Part shown: one piece after another, positions 8,201-16,339 of the stretch
How positions within the stretch are numbered: the first letter of the stretch is position 1
How the letters are laid out: each line of letters starts with the position of its first letter
Assembly (NCBI GenBank): GCA_000702245.1
Contig: KL370879.1
Span: 219,443-283,442 of the forward strand
Direction: 5' to 3'
DNA from: Lachnospiraceae bacterium C6A11
GTDB taxonomy: Bacteria > Bacillota > Clostridia > Lachnospirales > Lachnospiraceae
DNA: 64,000 nucleotides
Notes under the pieces: model-generated
The model's input: the letters and a program-made list of their open reading frames with translations, nothing else
What the model was told of the DNA's origin: nothing
The model's database searches: none
Translations under genes and position numbers: made by a program

Positions 8201-9142
8201 TTACTTTCCGCCCTTCATCATGTTCTCGGTAACTCTCTTGTAGAGTTCCTGTGCTGCGTTGTAGCCCATCTTCTTCTGTCTGTGGTTTACGGCTGCAGAC
8301 TCAACTATGATAGCGAGATTTCGGCCCGGTCTGATCGGGATGGCGTGGCTCGTTATCTTATTTCCAAGGAACTCAACGTAAGTATCCTCAAGGCCGAGTC
8401 TGTCGTAGTTAGCATCCTTATTCCACTCTTCAAGCTTTATGACAAGATCTATCTCCTGTGAAAGCTTAACGCACTCAACACCGAACATCGTCTTAACATC
8501 GATGATACCGATGCCTCGAAGCTCGATGAAGTGCCTTGTTATCTCAGGTGACTGTCCCACAAGGACATCATCACTTATCTTCTTAATCTCAACAACATCG
8601 TCGGCAACAAGTCTGTGGCCTCTCTTGATAAGCTCGAGAGCCGCCTCACTCTTACCGATTCCGCTGTCGCCCATGATGAGGACACCCTCACCAAATACAT
8701 CGACAAGAACCGCATGGATAGATATCCTCGGTGCAAGCTCCTCATGCAGCCAGCGAACCGACTCATGTACGAAGGCAGATGTCGCAAGTCCGCTCGAAAG
8801 AACCGGAATATTGTGTTTCTTACCTGCCTCGATGATGAAATCATAAGGCTCTATATTTCTACAGAATACAAGGCACGGAATCGGGAATTCGAAAAGCCTG
8901 TCGAATATCTCTATATTTTCCTCTCTTGTATGCATATCAGCCAGATAGGCATGCTCAACATTTCCGCATATCTGCACTCTCGCAGTATCGAAATGCTCGA
9001 AAAAGCCCGCAAGCTGCAGAGCCGGTCTGTTGATATCCGGATCTGTTATCATAATCTTGTCCGTATCTATCTCCGGCGTATAATTCTTCAGGTTAAGCTT
9101 CTTGATAAAGCTGCTTAACGATACGCTGTATTCCTCTGACAC
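8201..9142 (-). CDS. hprK: HPr kinase/phosphorylase
   Basis: A 313-residue bifunctional enzyme that phosphorylates HPr or Crh on Ser46 when glycolytic intermediates are high and removes the phosphate when phosphate is high. Walker A is GDSGIGKS (residues 159-166), followed by the conserved LVADDVVEI, and the family signature ELRGIGIIDVKTMFG. It starts with GTG at 9142 (AGGAGG seven bases upstream); the nearby ATG is out of frame. It heads the operon and has a well-formed promoter about 80 bases upstream. The operon's last gene encodes a likely substrate. Confidence 0.96.
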   Translation of the reverse strand: MSEEYSVSLSSFIKKLNLKNYTPEIDTDKIMITDPDINRPALQLAGFFEHFDTARVQICGNVEHAYLADMHTREENIEIFDRLFEFPIPCLVFCRNIEPYDFIIEAGKKHNIPVLSSGLATSAFVHESVRWLHEELAPRISIHAVLVDVFGEGVLIMGDSGIGKSEAALELIKRGHRLVADDVVEIKKISDDVLVGQSPEITRHFIELRGIGIIDVKTMFGVECVKLSQEIDLVIKLEEWNKDANYDRLGLEDTYVEFLGNKITSHAIPIRPGRNLAIIVESAAVNHRQKKMGYNAAQELYKRVTENMMKGGK

Positions 9143-9222
9143 CTCATTACCTCCTCTTTCGATTGCTCTATATTATCACTGTCATAACAGTGAATTGATC
9201 AGTCCCTAAAAAACTGACTTTA

Positions 9223-9251
9223 ATGATAGCATAACAAGCTTTTATTTGCAA
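9223..9251 (-). promoter_or_regulatory. Predicted sigma-A promoter for the hprK operon
   Basis: Minus strand -35 TTGCAA (9246-9251), 17-base spacer, -10 TATCAT (9223-9228). It leaves a leader of about 75 bases before the GTG start. Confidence 0.7.
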
Positions 9252-9304
9252 TAAAACAACCTGTTTCACATGATACATTATAATACATCTGAATTCAGCA
9301 AATA

Positions 9305-9347
9305 TACTGAAAAAGACCGGAGCACTCATAAGAATGATCCGATCTTT
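9305..9347 (-). terminator. Terminator of gpmI
   Basis: Minus-strand stem AAAGATCGGA / TCCGGTCTTT (9338-9347 with 9312-9321) closing an imperfect inner loop, followed by TTTTCAG. It lies about 50 bases after the gpmI stop. Confidence 0.65.
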
Positions 9348-9398
9348 CTCATATTTTACCGCTGTTTTTTTTACAGAAACTATTGGAATAAATCAAAA

Positions 9399-10991
9399 TT
9401 AGTTCTTCTTAACAAGAAGTGACTGACCTGTCATCTCTGCAGGCTGTGGAAGTCCCATAACCTCAAGAAGTGTAGGAACGATATCGCAGAGTCTGCCACC
9501 CTCTTTAAGAGTATAGTTCTCATCGTAGTTGTAGAGGATGAATGGAACAGGATTTGTTGTATGAGCTGTGTGAGGGTTGCCTGTTGTGTAGTCAACCATC
9601 TGCTCTGCATTTCCGTGGTCTGCGCAGAGGAACATAACTCCGCCCTTCTCCTTAACTGCATCGCATACAGCGCCAACGCACTGATCGATCCTCTCAACTG
9701 CTGCTATAGCTGCCTCAAGTACGCCTGTGTGGCCTACCATATCAGGGTTAGCGAAGTTGATAACGATAACGTCGAACTCATCACGATTGATTGCTGCAAC
9801 AAGCTTCTCGCAAACCTCAGGTGCACTCATCTCAGGCTGAAGGTCATATGTAGCAACTGCAGGCGAATTAACAAGTGTTCTTGTCTCGTCCTTGTTTGGC
9901 TCCTCAATACCACCATTGAAGAAGAATGTTACATGAGCATACTTCTCTGTCTCAGCGATACGAAGCTGCTTAAGTCCGTTTGCCGCAAGGTACTCGCCAA
10001 ATGTATTTTTGATCTCAAGCTTCTTGAAGGCAACCTTCTTGTTAGGGATTGTCTCATCATAATCCTTGAAGCATACATAATCGATCGGCATGAAACCGTT
10101 AGCTCTCTTAAGGAATTTGATTGACTTTGTATCTGTTGCATCGCCAGGCTGAGCTGCGATGTCCTCATCTGAGAAGCAGAATGCCTTGGTGATCTCTCTT
10201 GCTCTGTCAGGTCTGAAGTTGAAGAAGATAACCGAATCATCTGGCTTAACAAGTGAAAGTGGGTTGCCTGCTTCATCTGTGATTACTGTAGGGATAACGA
10301 ACTCATCTGTTACACCGTTATCGTAAGAATCCTGCATAGCCTGGATAGGGTCAGTTGCCTTGTTGCCCTCTCCTGTTACGAGGCTGTCATAAGCCTTCTG
10401 TACACGGTCCCAGTTGTTATCTCTGTCCATTGCATAGTAACGGCCTGAAAGTGATGCAACCTTACCAACACCGATCTCAGCGATTTTGTCGATAAGCTGT
10501 TGAAGATAATCCTTACCTGATGCCGGAGGTGTATCTCTTCCATCGAAGAAAGGATGAATGTAAACCTTGTCGAAATTCTTCTTCTTGCAAAGCTCAAGGA
10601 TTGCATAAAGATGTGTATTGTGGCTGTGAACACCACCGTCTGAAAGAAGTCCCCAGATGTGAAGATCGCTGTTCTTAGCGATACAGTTGTCGATTGCTTC
10701 GTTCAGCTCCGGATTCTCGAAAAATACGCCATCCTCGATATACTTTGTGATAAGTGTAAGATCCTGGTAGATGATACGGCCTGAACCGATATTCATATGT
10801 CCTACCTCGGAGTTACCCATCTGTCCGTCAGGCAGACCAACTGCAAGACCTGATGCATAACCCTTCTGGAATGGGCACTCAGCCATAAGGCGGTCCATTA
10901 CAGGAGTCTTAGCCATATAAACTGCATTTGCTTCATGATTATCTGACAGACCATAGCCGTCAAGAACCATAAGAACGATTGGTTTTCTCAT
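9399..10991 (-). CDS. gpmI: 2,3-bisphosphoglycerate-independent phosphoglycerate mutase
   Basis: A 530-residue, Mn-dependent glycolytic enzyme that interconverts 3- and 2-phosphoglycerate. It has the alkaline-phosphatase fold: metal ligand D11 in VLDGYG, the phosphoserine nucleophile S61 in GNSEVGHMNIG, and the C-terminal metal motif CADHGNAEQM with PHTAHTTNPVPF. The length is normal for the family. The start has AGGAGA seven bases upstream. It sits downstream of the DUF4250 gene and may share its promoter. Confidence 0.97.
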   Translation of the reverse strand: MRKPIVLMVLDGYGLSDNHEANAVYMAKTPVMDRLMAECPFQKGYASGLAVGLPDGQMGNSEVGHMNIGSGRIIYQDLTLITKYIEDGVFFENPELNEAIDNCIAKNSDLHIWGLLSDGGVHSHNTHLYAILELCKKKNFDKVYIHPFFDGRDTPPASGKDYLQQLIDKIAEIGVGKVASLSGRYYAMDRDNNWDRVQKAYDSLVTGEGNKATDPIQAMQDSYDNGVTDEFVIPTVITDEAGNPLSLVKPDDSVIFFNFRPDRAREITKAFCFSDEDIAAQPGDATDTKSIKFLKRANGFMPIDYVCFKDYDETIPNKKVAFKKLEIKNTFGEYLAANGLKQLRIAETEKYAHVTFFFNGGIEEPNKDETRTLVNSPAVATYDLQPEMSAPEVCEKLVAAINRDEFDVIVINFANPDMVGHTGVLEAAIAAVERIDQCVGAVCDAVKEKGGVMFLCADHGNAEQMVDYTTGNPHTAHTTNPVPFILYNYDENYTLKEGGRLCDIVPTLLEVMGLPQPAEMTGQSLLVKKN

Positions 10992-11078
10992 AATATTTCT
11001 CCTATCTGTTAAATAAATTTATGTGACCTGTCATGCAACTCATGTGATAGATTACAGCTATAATCAACTGTTCAATCG

Positions 11079-11267
11079 TCACGAGTTAGGCATAACAAAC
11101 TTGTTTAATTCTGTATTATATATAAAACCTACTGACCCCAGTTTGTCAACTATTTCTTCTTTGTCTATGTCAAATTCTTTAACAAAGTCATCCAGCGACG
11201 GACAATTGTCACGAAGCTGCGTATTGACAAAACTGAGAAGCATGATTGGATCTTTTGGAAGCTGCAT
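11079..11267 (-). CDS. DUF4250-type small protein
   Basis: A 62-residue protein, MQLPKDPIMLLSFVNTQLRD at its start, then an acidic helical part (FDIDKEEIVDKLGSVGF) and a short tail. I recognise the LPKDP-MLLS-VN-LRD pattern of DUF4250, a small family common in Clostridia with no known function; it looks like a small helix-turn-helix fold. The ribosome-binding site AAGGAGG is ideal. It is transcribed divergently from uvrC from a promoter that overlaps the uvrC promoter region, and it lies 87 bases upstream of gpmI. Confidence 0.85.
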   Translation of the reverse strand: MQLPKDPIMLLSFVNTQLRDNCPSLDDFVKEFDIDKEEIVDKLGSVGFIYNTELNKFVMPNS

Positions 11268-11307
11268 ATTGTCCTCCTTTTCGTTTCTGCTCTACACACC
11301 ACCCGAT

Positions 11308-11336
11308 ATTTTAACAAATAATTGATTAATACGCAA
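11308..11336 (-). promoter_or_regulatory. Predicted promoter for DUF4250 gene (divergent with uvrC)
   Basis: Minus strand -35 TTGCGT (11331-11336), 17-base spacer, -10 TAAAAT (11308-11313). Confidence 0.6.
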
Positions 11337-11351
11337 TTATAATGTTATGAT
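11322..11351 (+). promoter_or_regulatory. Predicted promoter for uvrC
   Basis: Plus strand -35 TTGATT (11322-11327), 18-base spacer, -10 TATGAT (11346-11351). It overlaps the divergent minus-strand promoter, so the two polymerases would compete. Confidence 0.5.
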
Positions 11352-11385
11352 AGATTCCATAATAAAGTGGCTCAAGGAGAAATAT

Positions 11386-13239
11386 ATGTCCACCGACAAA
11401 CTTTTTGATATTGAAGAAGAACTTGATAAGCTTCCAAACTCCCCGGGCGTGTATATTATGCACAGCTCTACCGGGGCTATTCTTTATGTCGGCAAGGCCG
11501 TGAATCTTCACAACCGCGTTAGGCAGTATTTCCGGAGCGGTCACGGGCATAACAATTCCCCGAAGATTCTGAAGATGGTTTCGCAGATAGCTTATTTTGA
11601 ATACATCATTACTGCTTCCGAGCTTGAGGCACTCGTTCTTGAGTGCAACCTCATCAAGGAGCATCATCCGAAATATAACACCGTCATGACCGACGATAAG
11701 GGCTACCCTTATATCAGAGTTACCGTTGAAGAGCCTTACCCGCGCGTTTTCTATGTTCACAGAATGAACAGGGATAAGTCGCGCTACTTCGGTCCATTCA
11801 CTGACAGATCCGCTGTCAAGGACACCGTTACTCTTCTCAGGAAGCTCTTTATGATCAGGCATTGCAACAAGAAACTGCCGGAGCAGGCCATGAAGGACAG
11901 ACCGTGCCTCTATTATCAGATAGGTGAATGCAGTGGTCCATGTAACTTCCTCATATCTGAAGAGGATTATAGAAAGAGCATCGATAAGGCTATCGACTTC
12001 CTGAACGGTAATCACAAGGATATCACAAAGGAACTGACTGCAAAGATGAAGGAGCAGGCTGCTTCTCTTGATTTTGAGAAGGCTGCGAAAACCAGAGACC
12101 TTATCGAAAGTATCGGTCATATCTCTTCAAAGCAGCGTATCACCGATACCGACGGAGACGACAGAGACATCATCGCCCTTGCCGGAAATGGCACTGATTA
12201 TGTAGTATCTGTATTTTTCATCAGAGACGGCCAGCTTATCGGACGTGAGAATCATCATATGTCCTGCGACGCCGATGAGACAGCCGGTTCGGTCATTTCA
12301 GATTTTATAAAGCAGTTTTATCTTGGTCTTCCATTCATTCCGAGGGAGATCATTACCGAATACGATATCGACGACGCAGAACTGGTCGAGGATTATCTAT
12401 CCGAAAGATGCGGCCACAAGGTGAAACTCATCAAGCCTAAGATTGGTGAGAAGATGCGTCTTCTTGAGCTTGCAAAGGACAATGCTGCTCTCGTGCTCTC
12501 TCAGGATATCGAGCGCATCAAGAGAAAAGAAAAGAGAACTGTCGGTGCAACTCAGGAAATCGCCGAGCTTCTCGGTATAGAAAAAGCCTCCCGTATGGAG
12601 GCCTACGACATCTCAAATATTTCCGGTTATCTGTCAGTTGCTTCCATGGTCGTCTTCGAAAATGGCGAGCCTAAGAAGAATGCATACAGAAAGTTCCGCC
12701 TCAGGACTGTCAGCGGTCCCGACGACTACGCTTCCATGAAGGAGGTTCTGTCTCGCAGATTCACTGATGAAAAGATTGGCGAGCTCCCGGATGTTCTTAT
12801 GATGGACGGCGGCAAAGGCCAGGTAAATGTTGCCGAGATGGTTCTCGACAGTCTCGGTCTGGATATACCGGTCTGCGGTATGGTCAAGGATGACAGCCAC
12901 AGAACACGCGGCCTCTACTATAAAAACGAAGAGGTCAGCTTCAGGCGCGGCAGCGAAGCCATGCATATGATCACTGCCCTGCAGGACGAAACCCACCGCT
13001 TCGCTATCGAATACCACAAACTCCTCCGCAGTAACGCTCAGGTTCATTCGGTACTCGACGACATCCCGGGCATAGGCCCTGCAAGACGCAAGGCTTTGAT
13101 GCAGCACTTCTCCGACATCGATTCCATCAGATCAGCAACCGTCGAAGAACTGTCACAGATCCCCGGGATCCCGGAAAGCACTGCGTCAAAAATATACAAC
13201 TTCTTTCATCAAGATTCAAATAATGATACAACAAATTAA
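11386..13239 (+). CDS. uvrC: Excinuclease ABC subunit C
   Basis: A 617-residue nuclease subunit that makes both incisions in nucleotide excision repair after loading by UvrA/UvrB. The N-terminal GIY-YIG domain reads NSPGVYIM...ILYVGKA. The UvrB-interacting UVR segment LDFEKAAKTRD follows near residue 225, then the RNase H-like domain (YDISNISG, MMDGGKGQ), and a C-terminal helix-hairpin-helix pair (IPGIGPARRKAL, IPGIPESTASKI). I chose the ATG at 11386, which has AAGGAG six bases upstream; an ATG 39 bases earlier stays in frame but lacks a site. It is one of the few plus-strand genes. Confidence 0.97.
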   Translation: MSTDKLFDIEEELDKLPNSPGVYIMHSSTGAILYVGKAVNLHNRVRQYFRSGHGHNNSPKILKMVSQIAYFEYIITASELEALVLECNLIKEHHPKYNTVMTDDKGYPYIRVTVEEPYPRVFYVHRMNRDKSRYFGPFTDRSAVKDTVTLLRKLFMIRHCNKKLPEQAMKDRPCLYYQIGECSGPCNFLISEEDYRKSIDKAIDFLNGNHKDITKELTAKMKEQAASLDFEKAAKTRDLIESIGHISSKQRITDTDGDDRDIIALAGNGTDYVVSVFFIRDGQLIGRENHHMSCDADETAGSVISDFIKQFYLGLPFIPREIITEYDIDDAELVEDYLSERCGHKVKLIKPKIGEKMRLLELAKDNAALVLSQDIERIKRKEKRTVGATQEIAELLGIEKASRMEAYDISNISGYLSVASMVVFENGEPKKNAYRKFRLRTVSGPDDYASMKEVLSRRFTDEKIGELPDVLMMDGGKGQVNVAEMVLDSLGLDIPVCGMVKDDSHRTRGLYYKNEEVSFRRGSEAMHMITALQDETHRFAIEYHKLLRSNAQVHSVLDDIPGIGPARRKALMQHFSDIDSIRSATVEELSQIPGIPESTASKIYNFFHQDSNNDTTN

Positions 13240-13267
13240 GAGGGCTGAAATACAGCCCTCTTCAAAT
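13238..13267 (+). terminator. Terminator of uvrC
   Basis: Perfect 10-bp stem AAGAGGGCTG / CAGCCCTCTT with a five-base loop, overlapping the stop codon. The following T-run (CAAATTT) is weak. Confidence 0.6.
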
Positions 13268-13360
13268 TTAAACTTCTCCACTATTTGGCAGGAGCTCTCC
13301 CGAGTAAATTAATTATAGCTTAATCTACTAACTAGTCAACCCGCCATTTTTTAAAATGTA

Positions 13361-13390
13361 TTTACTAACCCAACAACTGTGTGATATACT
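13361..13390 (+). promoter_or_regulatory. Predicted promoter for the YqeG-type gene
   Basis: -35 TTTACT (13361-13366), 18-base spacer, -10 TATACT (13385-13390). Confidence 0.45.
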
Positions 13391-13455
13391 GTTCCGCGTC
13401 AGTGATAATCAATCACGATTGAATATAAACCTTTAACAGTAAAAGGATTAAAAAC

Positions 13456-13965
13456 ATGGCAAAGTTTCTTTTTCCAACAGAATACTACGATTCAACATAT
13501 TCGATAGAATTCGAGCACTATTACTCACTTGGTTATCGTGCGGTCCTTTTTGACATTGACAACACTCTCGTACCGCATGACGCACCCTCAGACGAAAGAT
13601 CAGAGAAACTGCTCCACCGCCTTATGGATATGGGTTTCAAGGTATGTTTTGTATCTAATAACAAAGAGCCTCGAGTAGCCTCATTCAACGAGAAGATTGG
13701 TGCAGAATACGTTTTCAAGGCAGGAAAGCCTAAGAAGGCCGGATACCTCGAAGCTATCAAAAAGCTTGGCACAACCGTTGGAACAACAATGTTCGTCGGC
13801 GATCAGCTTTATACAGACATGTGGGGTGCAAACCGTGCAGGTATCCACTCCATCCTGGTTAAGCCGATCGACAAACACGAGGAAATACAGATAGTCTTAA
13901 AGCGTATCATCGAGAAACCATTCTTATGGTTATGGCTTATGAAGCACAAGATGAAGACAAAATAA
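13456..13965 (+). CDS. yqeG: YqeG-family HAD (subclass IIIA) phosphatase
   Basis: A 169-residue haloacid-dehalogenase-type phosphatase. The nucleophile motif is LFDIDNTLV (Asp33 and Asp35), motif II is CFVSNN, motif III is the lysine in AGKPKK, and motif IV is FVGDQLYTDMWGA. This set and the length match the YqeG family of Firmicutes, often found near ribosome-assembly or aroE/yqeH genes; the substrate is not established. The start has AAAGGA eight bases upstream. It converges on the 697-residue unknown and shares a perfect bidirectional terminator with it. Confidence 0.9.
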   Translation: MAKFLFPTEYYDSTYSIEFEHYYSLGYRAVLFDIDNTLVPHDAPSDERSEKLLHRLMDMGFKVCFVSNNKEPRVASFNEKIGAEYVFKAGKPKKAGYLEAIKKLGTTVGTTMFVGDQLYTDMWGANRAGIHSILVKPIDKHEEIQIVLKRIIEKPFLWLWLMKHKMKTK

Positions 13966-13976
13966 CAAACAAAAAG

Positions 13977-14008
13977 AAAACCCTTCAGGTTTAAACCTGA
14001 AGGGTTTT
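13977..14008. terminator. Bidirectional terminator between convergent genes
   Basis: A perfect 16-bp inverted repeat with no separate loop (each arm AAAACCCTTCAGGTTT or its complement), with an A-rich stretch on the left and CTTTTTTATT on the right. It can terminate the yqeG-type gene on the plus strand and the 697-residue gene on the minus strand. Confidence 0.9.
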
Positions 14009-14016
14009 CTTTTTTA

Positions 14017-16110
14017 TTATACTAAGTCAGCTCTAAGCTTCTTAAGAACCTGGAATGTCTTACCTCTGAGCTCTTCTGCCTCGAAGAGTGGAAGCATTGT
14101 GTCCTTGTCAAACTTGCACTTCATAACATTGCTGAGCCAATCGTTTACATATGCCTTAACATATTCAACATTCTCATCTGACTTATCCTTAAGTCCGTTC
14201 TGAATGTTGTTGATGTTCTCAACAACTGAAGGTGTAGCTATCTTATTTGCAGATACAGGTGATGAGCTGCCTTCGTTTGAAAGCTCGATAACCTTACCTG
14301 TCTTAGTGATGATAACCTTCTTGTTAGGTGCTGCATCAGGCTTAACTGTAGGTCCGCCGCCCTTCTTGTCGAGAAGCTTCTCAACAGCCTTGATGAGACA
14401 TACAACTGAGTATGTTGCTTCTGTCTGTGTCTGGCTCTCAGCGCCCTTATCCTGATACTGATACCACAGCCACTCTGACTTAAGGAGCATCTCTTCGATC
14501 TTGCTGTCATCAAGAAGCTTTCTGAGGTCTGTATCCATAGCAGGTGCTGCACTTCTACCGAAGAGCTTGCCGCCGCCTGTATGCTCCTCAACCTTCTTGT
14601 ATTTAGCAGGAACAGGAATATCGCTGTAATCCTTCTGAAGGAACTTCTCAGCCTTTCTAGGATCATAGTTACCGTTGATGATAGCGATCCTTCCGCCGTT
14701 AAGTCCGTTAACGATCATATCTTCAGCAGCCATAAATACAAGTGTCTTCTGACGATCATCGATCATAGTCTTGATCTCATAATTTGTCTTAGACTTCTCA
14801 AGGATAGTATTCTTACGAACCTTGAATGCCTTGATCTTCTCCTTAACGCTGAAGAACAGCTTGAGGAGTGTAGGATTTGCATTTACATAATCGTTGATCC
14901 ATGTAAGCTCAACGTACTGATGCTCGATCTTATTTGAAAGCTCGTATACATTGTATCCGTCAAATACAACGTTAAGAGTTGTATAAAGCTTCTCAAGTAT
15001 TTCGTACTTCTCTTCCCATGAATGGGTAGAAACGTCGCTGTTAACAAGCTCCTTGATACCGCACTCATAGAATACGAGGTTGTACTCATAAAGACCTTCA
15101 AAGATATTTGTCTTACCGGTAAGCTGTGCACCGGCACCAAGTATCTGAAGATTCTTCTTCATGTCCGGCTCATTCTCGATGTAGAGATAAACCTTCTTAA
15201 CAAATGCTGAAACCTCATTGATGAGGGTGTCGATACGCTTGTTGTAGATCTCCTGCTTTGTAATGGTTGTCATTACGTTTCTGCTGAGAACGCTTGTATC
15301 ATGAGCATTGTTTACGTTTCTTATGAGCTCCTTGAAGCTCTCATAAACTGCCATATTGTCGATAGGGATAAACTCTGAGTTGAGCCCGTAGAACTCAAAT
15401 GCCTTTGTGTAATCCTTATTGGCAATAAATGTATTGAACATTCCGATAGAGAACTGTGTCTTATAATCATTTCCAACATGAGGATCTTCAATGACATAAT
15501 CATAAAGAACCTCGAGGTTGCTGAGGTATGCCTCTGAGTTTGCAAGGGAGGTTGGAAGACCCATCTCCATTACAACATTTATAAGATCCAGATAACCCAT
15601 CAGAGCTTTGTCGAAATTCTTAGGTCTGTCATCATCCTCAAGGATCTGATAGCTGACATTGATAAGAAGCGGAGCGATACGCTCACCGATGAGTCTCATA
15701 GCCTCACCGAACTTCTCTCTCTGATAGAGATAGATAAGCCAGATACTGAATCTGTAAATACCTGTGGTATTTACCGGGGCGTCAATATCGGATGCATCGA
15801 TGTCCCCATACACGAAATTGAATAACGGCTCGATCCACTCGTCGATCTCATATCTTTCCTTAGCTTTGATATTCTCATCAACAAATTCACCTAACTCATA
15901 GAGCTTTGAACACTGAGCCTTTACATCCTCGTCAACCTTCATAGTATTGAGGTCGAAATTATTATCCTTGAGATAATCAATAACGAGCGTGTAGAAGCCG
16001 TCCTCTACCTGTTCATTAAGGAATCTGATAAGCAAGCCTTTGTTGTTGGATGCAGCAATAGATAATACATTATTATCGCTGCCTGTTGTGATATTAGCCG
16101 GTAACGCCAT
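14017..16110 (-). CDS. 697-residue protein of unknown function
   Basis: I do not recognise this family. The protein is soluble-looking with no signal peptide or membrane segment. The first about 450 residues look all-helical (MALPANITTGSDNNV start; alternating hydrophobic heptads such as RFSIWLIYLYQREKFGEAM). Around residues 480-560 is a patch with GLNGGRIAIINGNYDPRKAEKF and a GGGKLFGR loop. Residues 595-640 are a Gly/Pro/Lys/Ser linker, followed by a helical C-terminus. The start has AAGGAGGAG. It is monocistronic: own promoter with an inverted repeat around the -10 box, and a strong terminator. Its size, helical build and lone-gene position resemble the other large unknown proteins here, but I see no sequence homology with them. 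Confidence 0.85.
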   Translation of the reverse strand: MALPANITTGSDNNVLSIAASNNKGLLIRFLNEQVEDGFYTLVIDYLKDNNFDLNTMKVDEDVKAQCSKLYELGEFVDENIKAKERYEIDEWIEPLFNFVYGDIDASDIDAPVNTTGIYRFSIWLIYLYQREKFGEAMRLIGERIAPLLINVSYQILEDDDRPKNFDKALMGYLDLINVVMEMGLPTSLANSEAYLSNLEVLYDYVIEDPHVGNDYKTQFSIGMFNTFIANKDYTKAFEFYGLNSEFIPIDNMAVYESFKELIRNVNNAHDTSVLSRNVMTTITKQEIYNKRIDTLINEVSAFVKKVYLYIENEPDMKKNLQILGAGAQLTGKTNIFEGLYEYNLVFYECGIKELVNSDVSTHSWEEKYEILEKLYTTLNVVFDGYNVYELSNKIEHQYVELTWINDYVNANPTLLKLFFSVKEKIKAFKVRKNTILEKSKTNYEIKTMIDDRQKTLVFMAAEDMIVNGLNGGRIAIINGNYDPRKAEKFLQKDYSDIPVPAKYKKVEEHTGGGKLFGRSAAPAMDTDLRKLLDDSKIEEMLLKSEWLWYQYQDKGAESQTQTEATYSVVCLIKAVEKLLDKKGGGPTVKPDAAPNKKVIITKTGKVIELSNEGSSSPVSANKIATPSVVENINNIQNGLKDKSDENVEYVKAYVNDWLSNVMKCKFDKDTMLPLFEAEELRGKTFQVLKKLRADLV

Positions 16111-16149
16111 ATATATCTCCTCCTTGAATTGTGTTACAAATGTAATAAT

Positions 16150-16190
16150 CCCCTAAATGGTAGTTTAACCTTTTAGGGGAAAATAGTCAA
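16150..16190 (-). promoter_or_regulatory. Promoter of the 697-residue gene with operator-like inverted repeat
   Basis: Minus strand -35 TTGACT (16185-16190), 17-base spacer, -10 TAAACT (16162-16167). A 30-base inverted repeat (16150-16179) is centred exactly on the -10: CCCCTAAA, one mismatch, GGT, then the -10 box as loop, then ACC, one mismatch, TTTAGGGG. The symmetry suggests a repressor operator. Confidence 0.6.
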
Positions 16191-16254
16191 CGTCAAATTA
16201 GCGAATATTCATAACTAGAATTGGTAATTTTTCACAAACATGTGCATTATGTCA

Positions 16255-16272
16255 ACAAATACCGGTATTTGT
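16255..16272. repeat. 18-bp perfect palindrome in the mutS-like/697-residue intergenic region
   Basis: ACAAATACC followed directly by GGTATTTGT. On the minus strand it runs into TTGTTGACA, so it borders a possible second -35 element. It has no T-run, so it is not an obvious terminator of the mutS-like gene. Confidence 0.6.
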
Positions 16273-16339
16273 GTCGATTTTTTTCTGTGAAATGCCACAT
16301 ATTTGCTTTCCGATAAACCGGTTGTTCATGTCATTTTCA

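Noticed and set aside
11326-12120. 264-codon minus-strand open frame opposite uvrC
   Set aside because: Antisense to a well-conserved gene; no ribosome-binding site and no recognisable domain.
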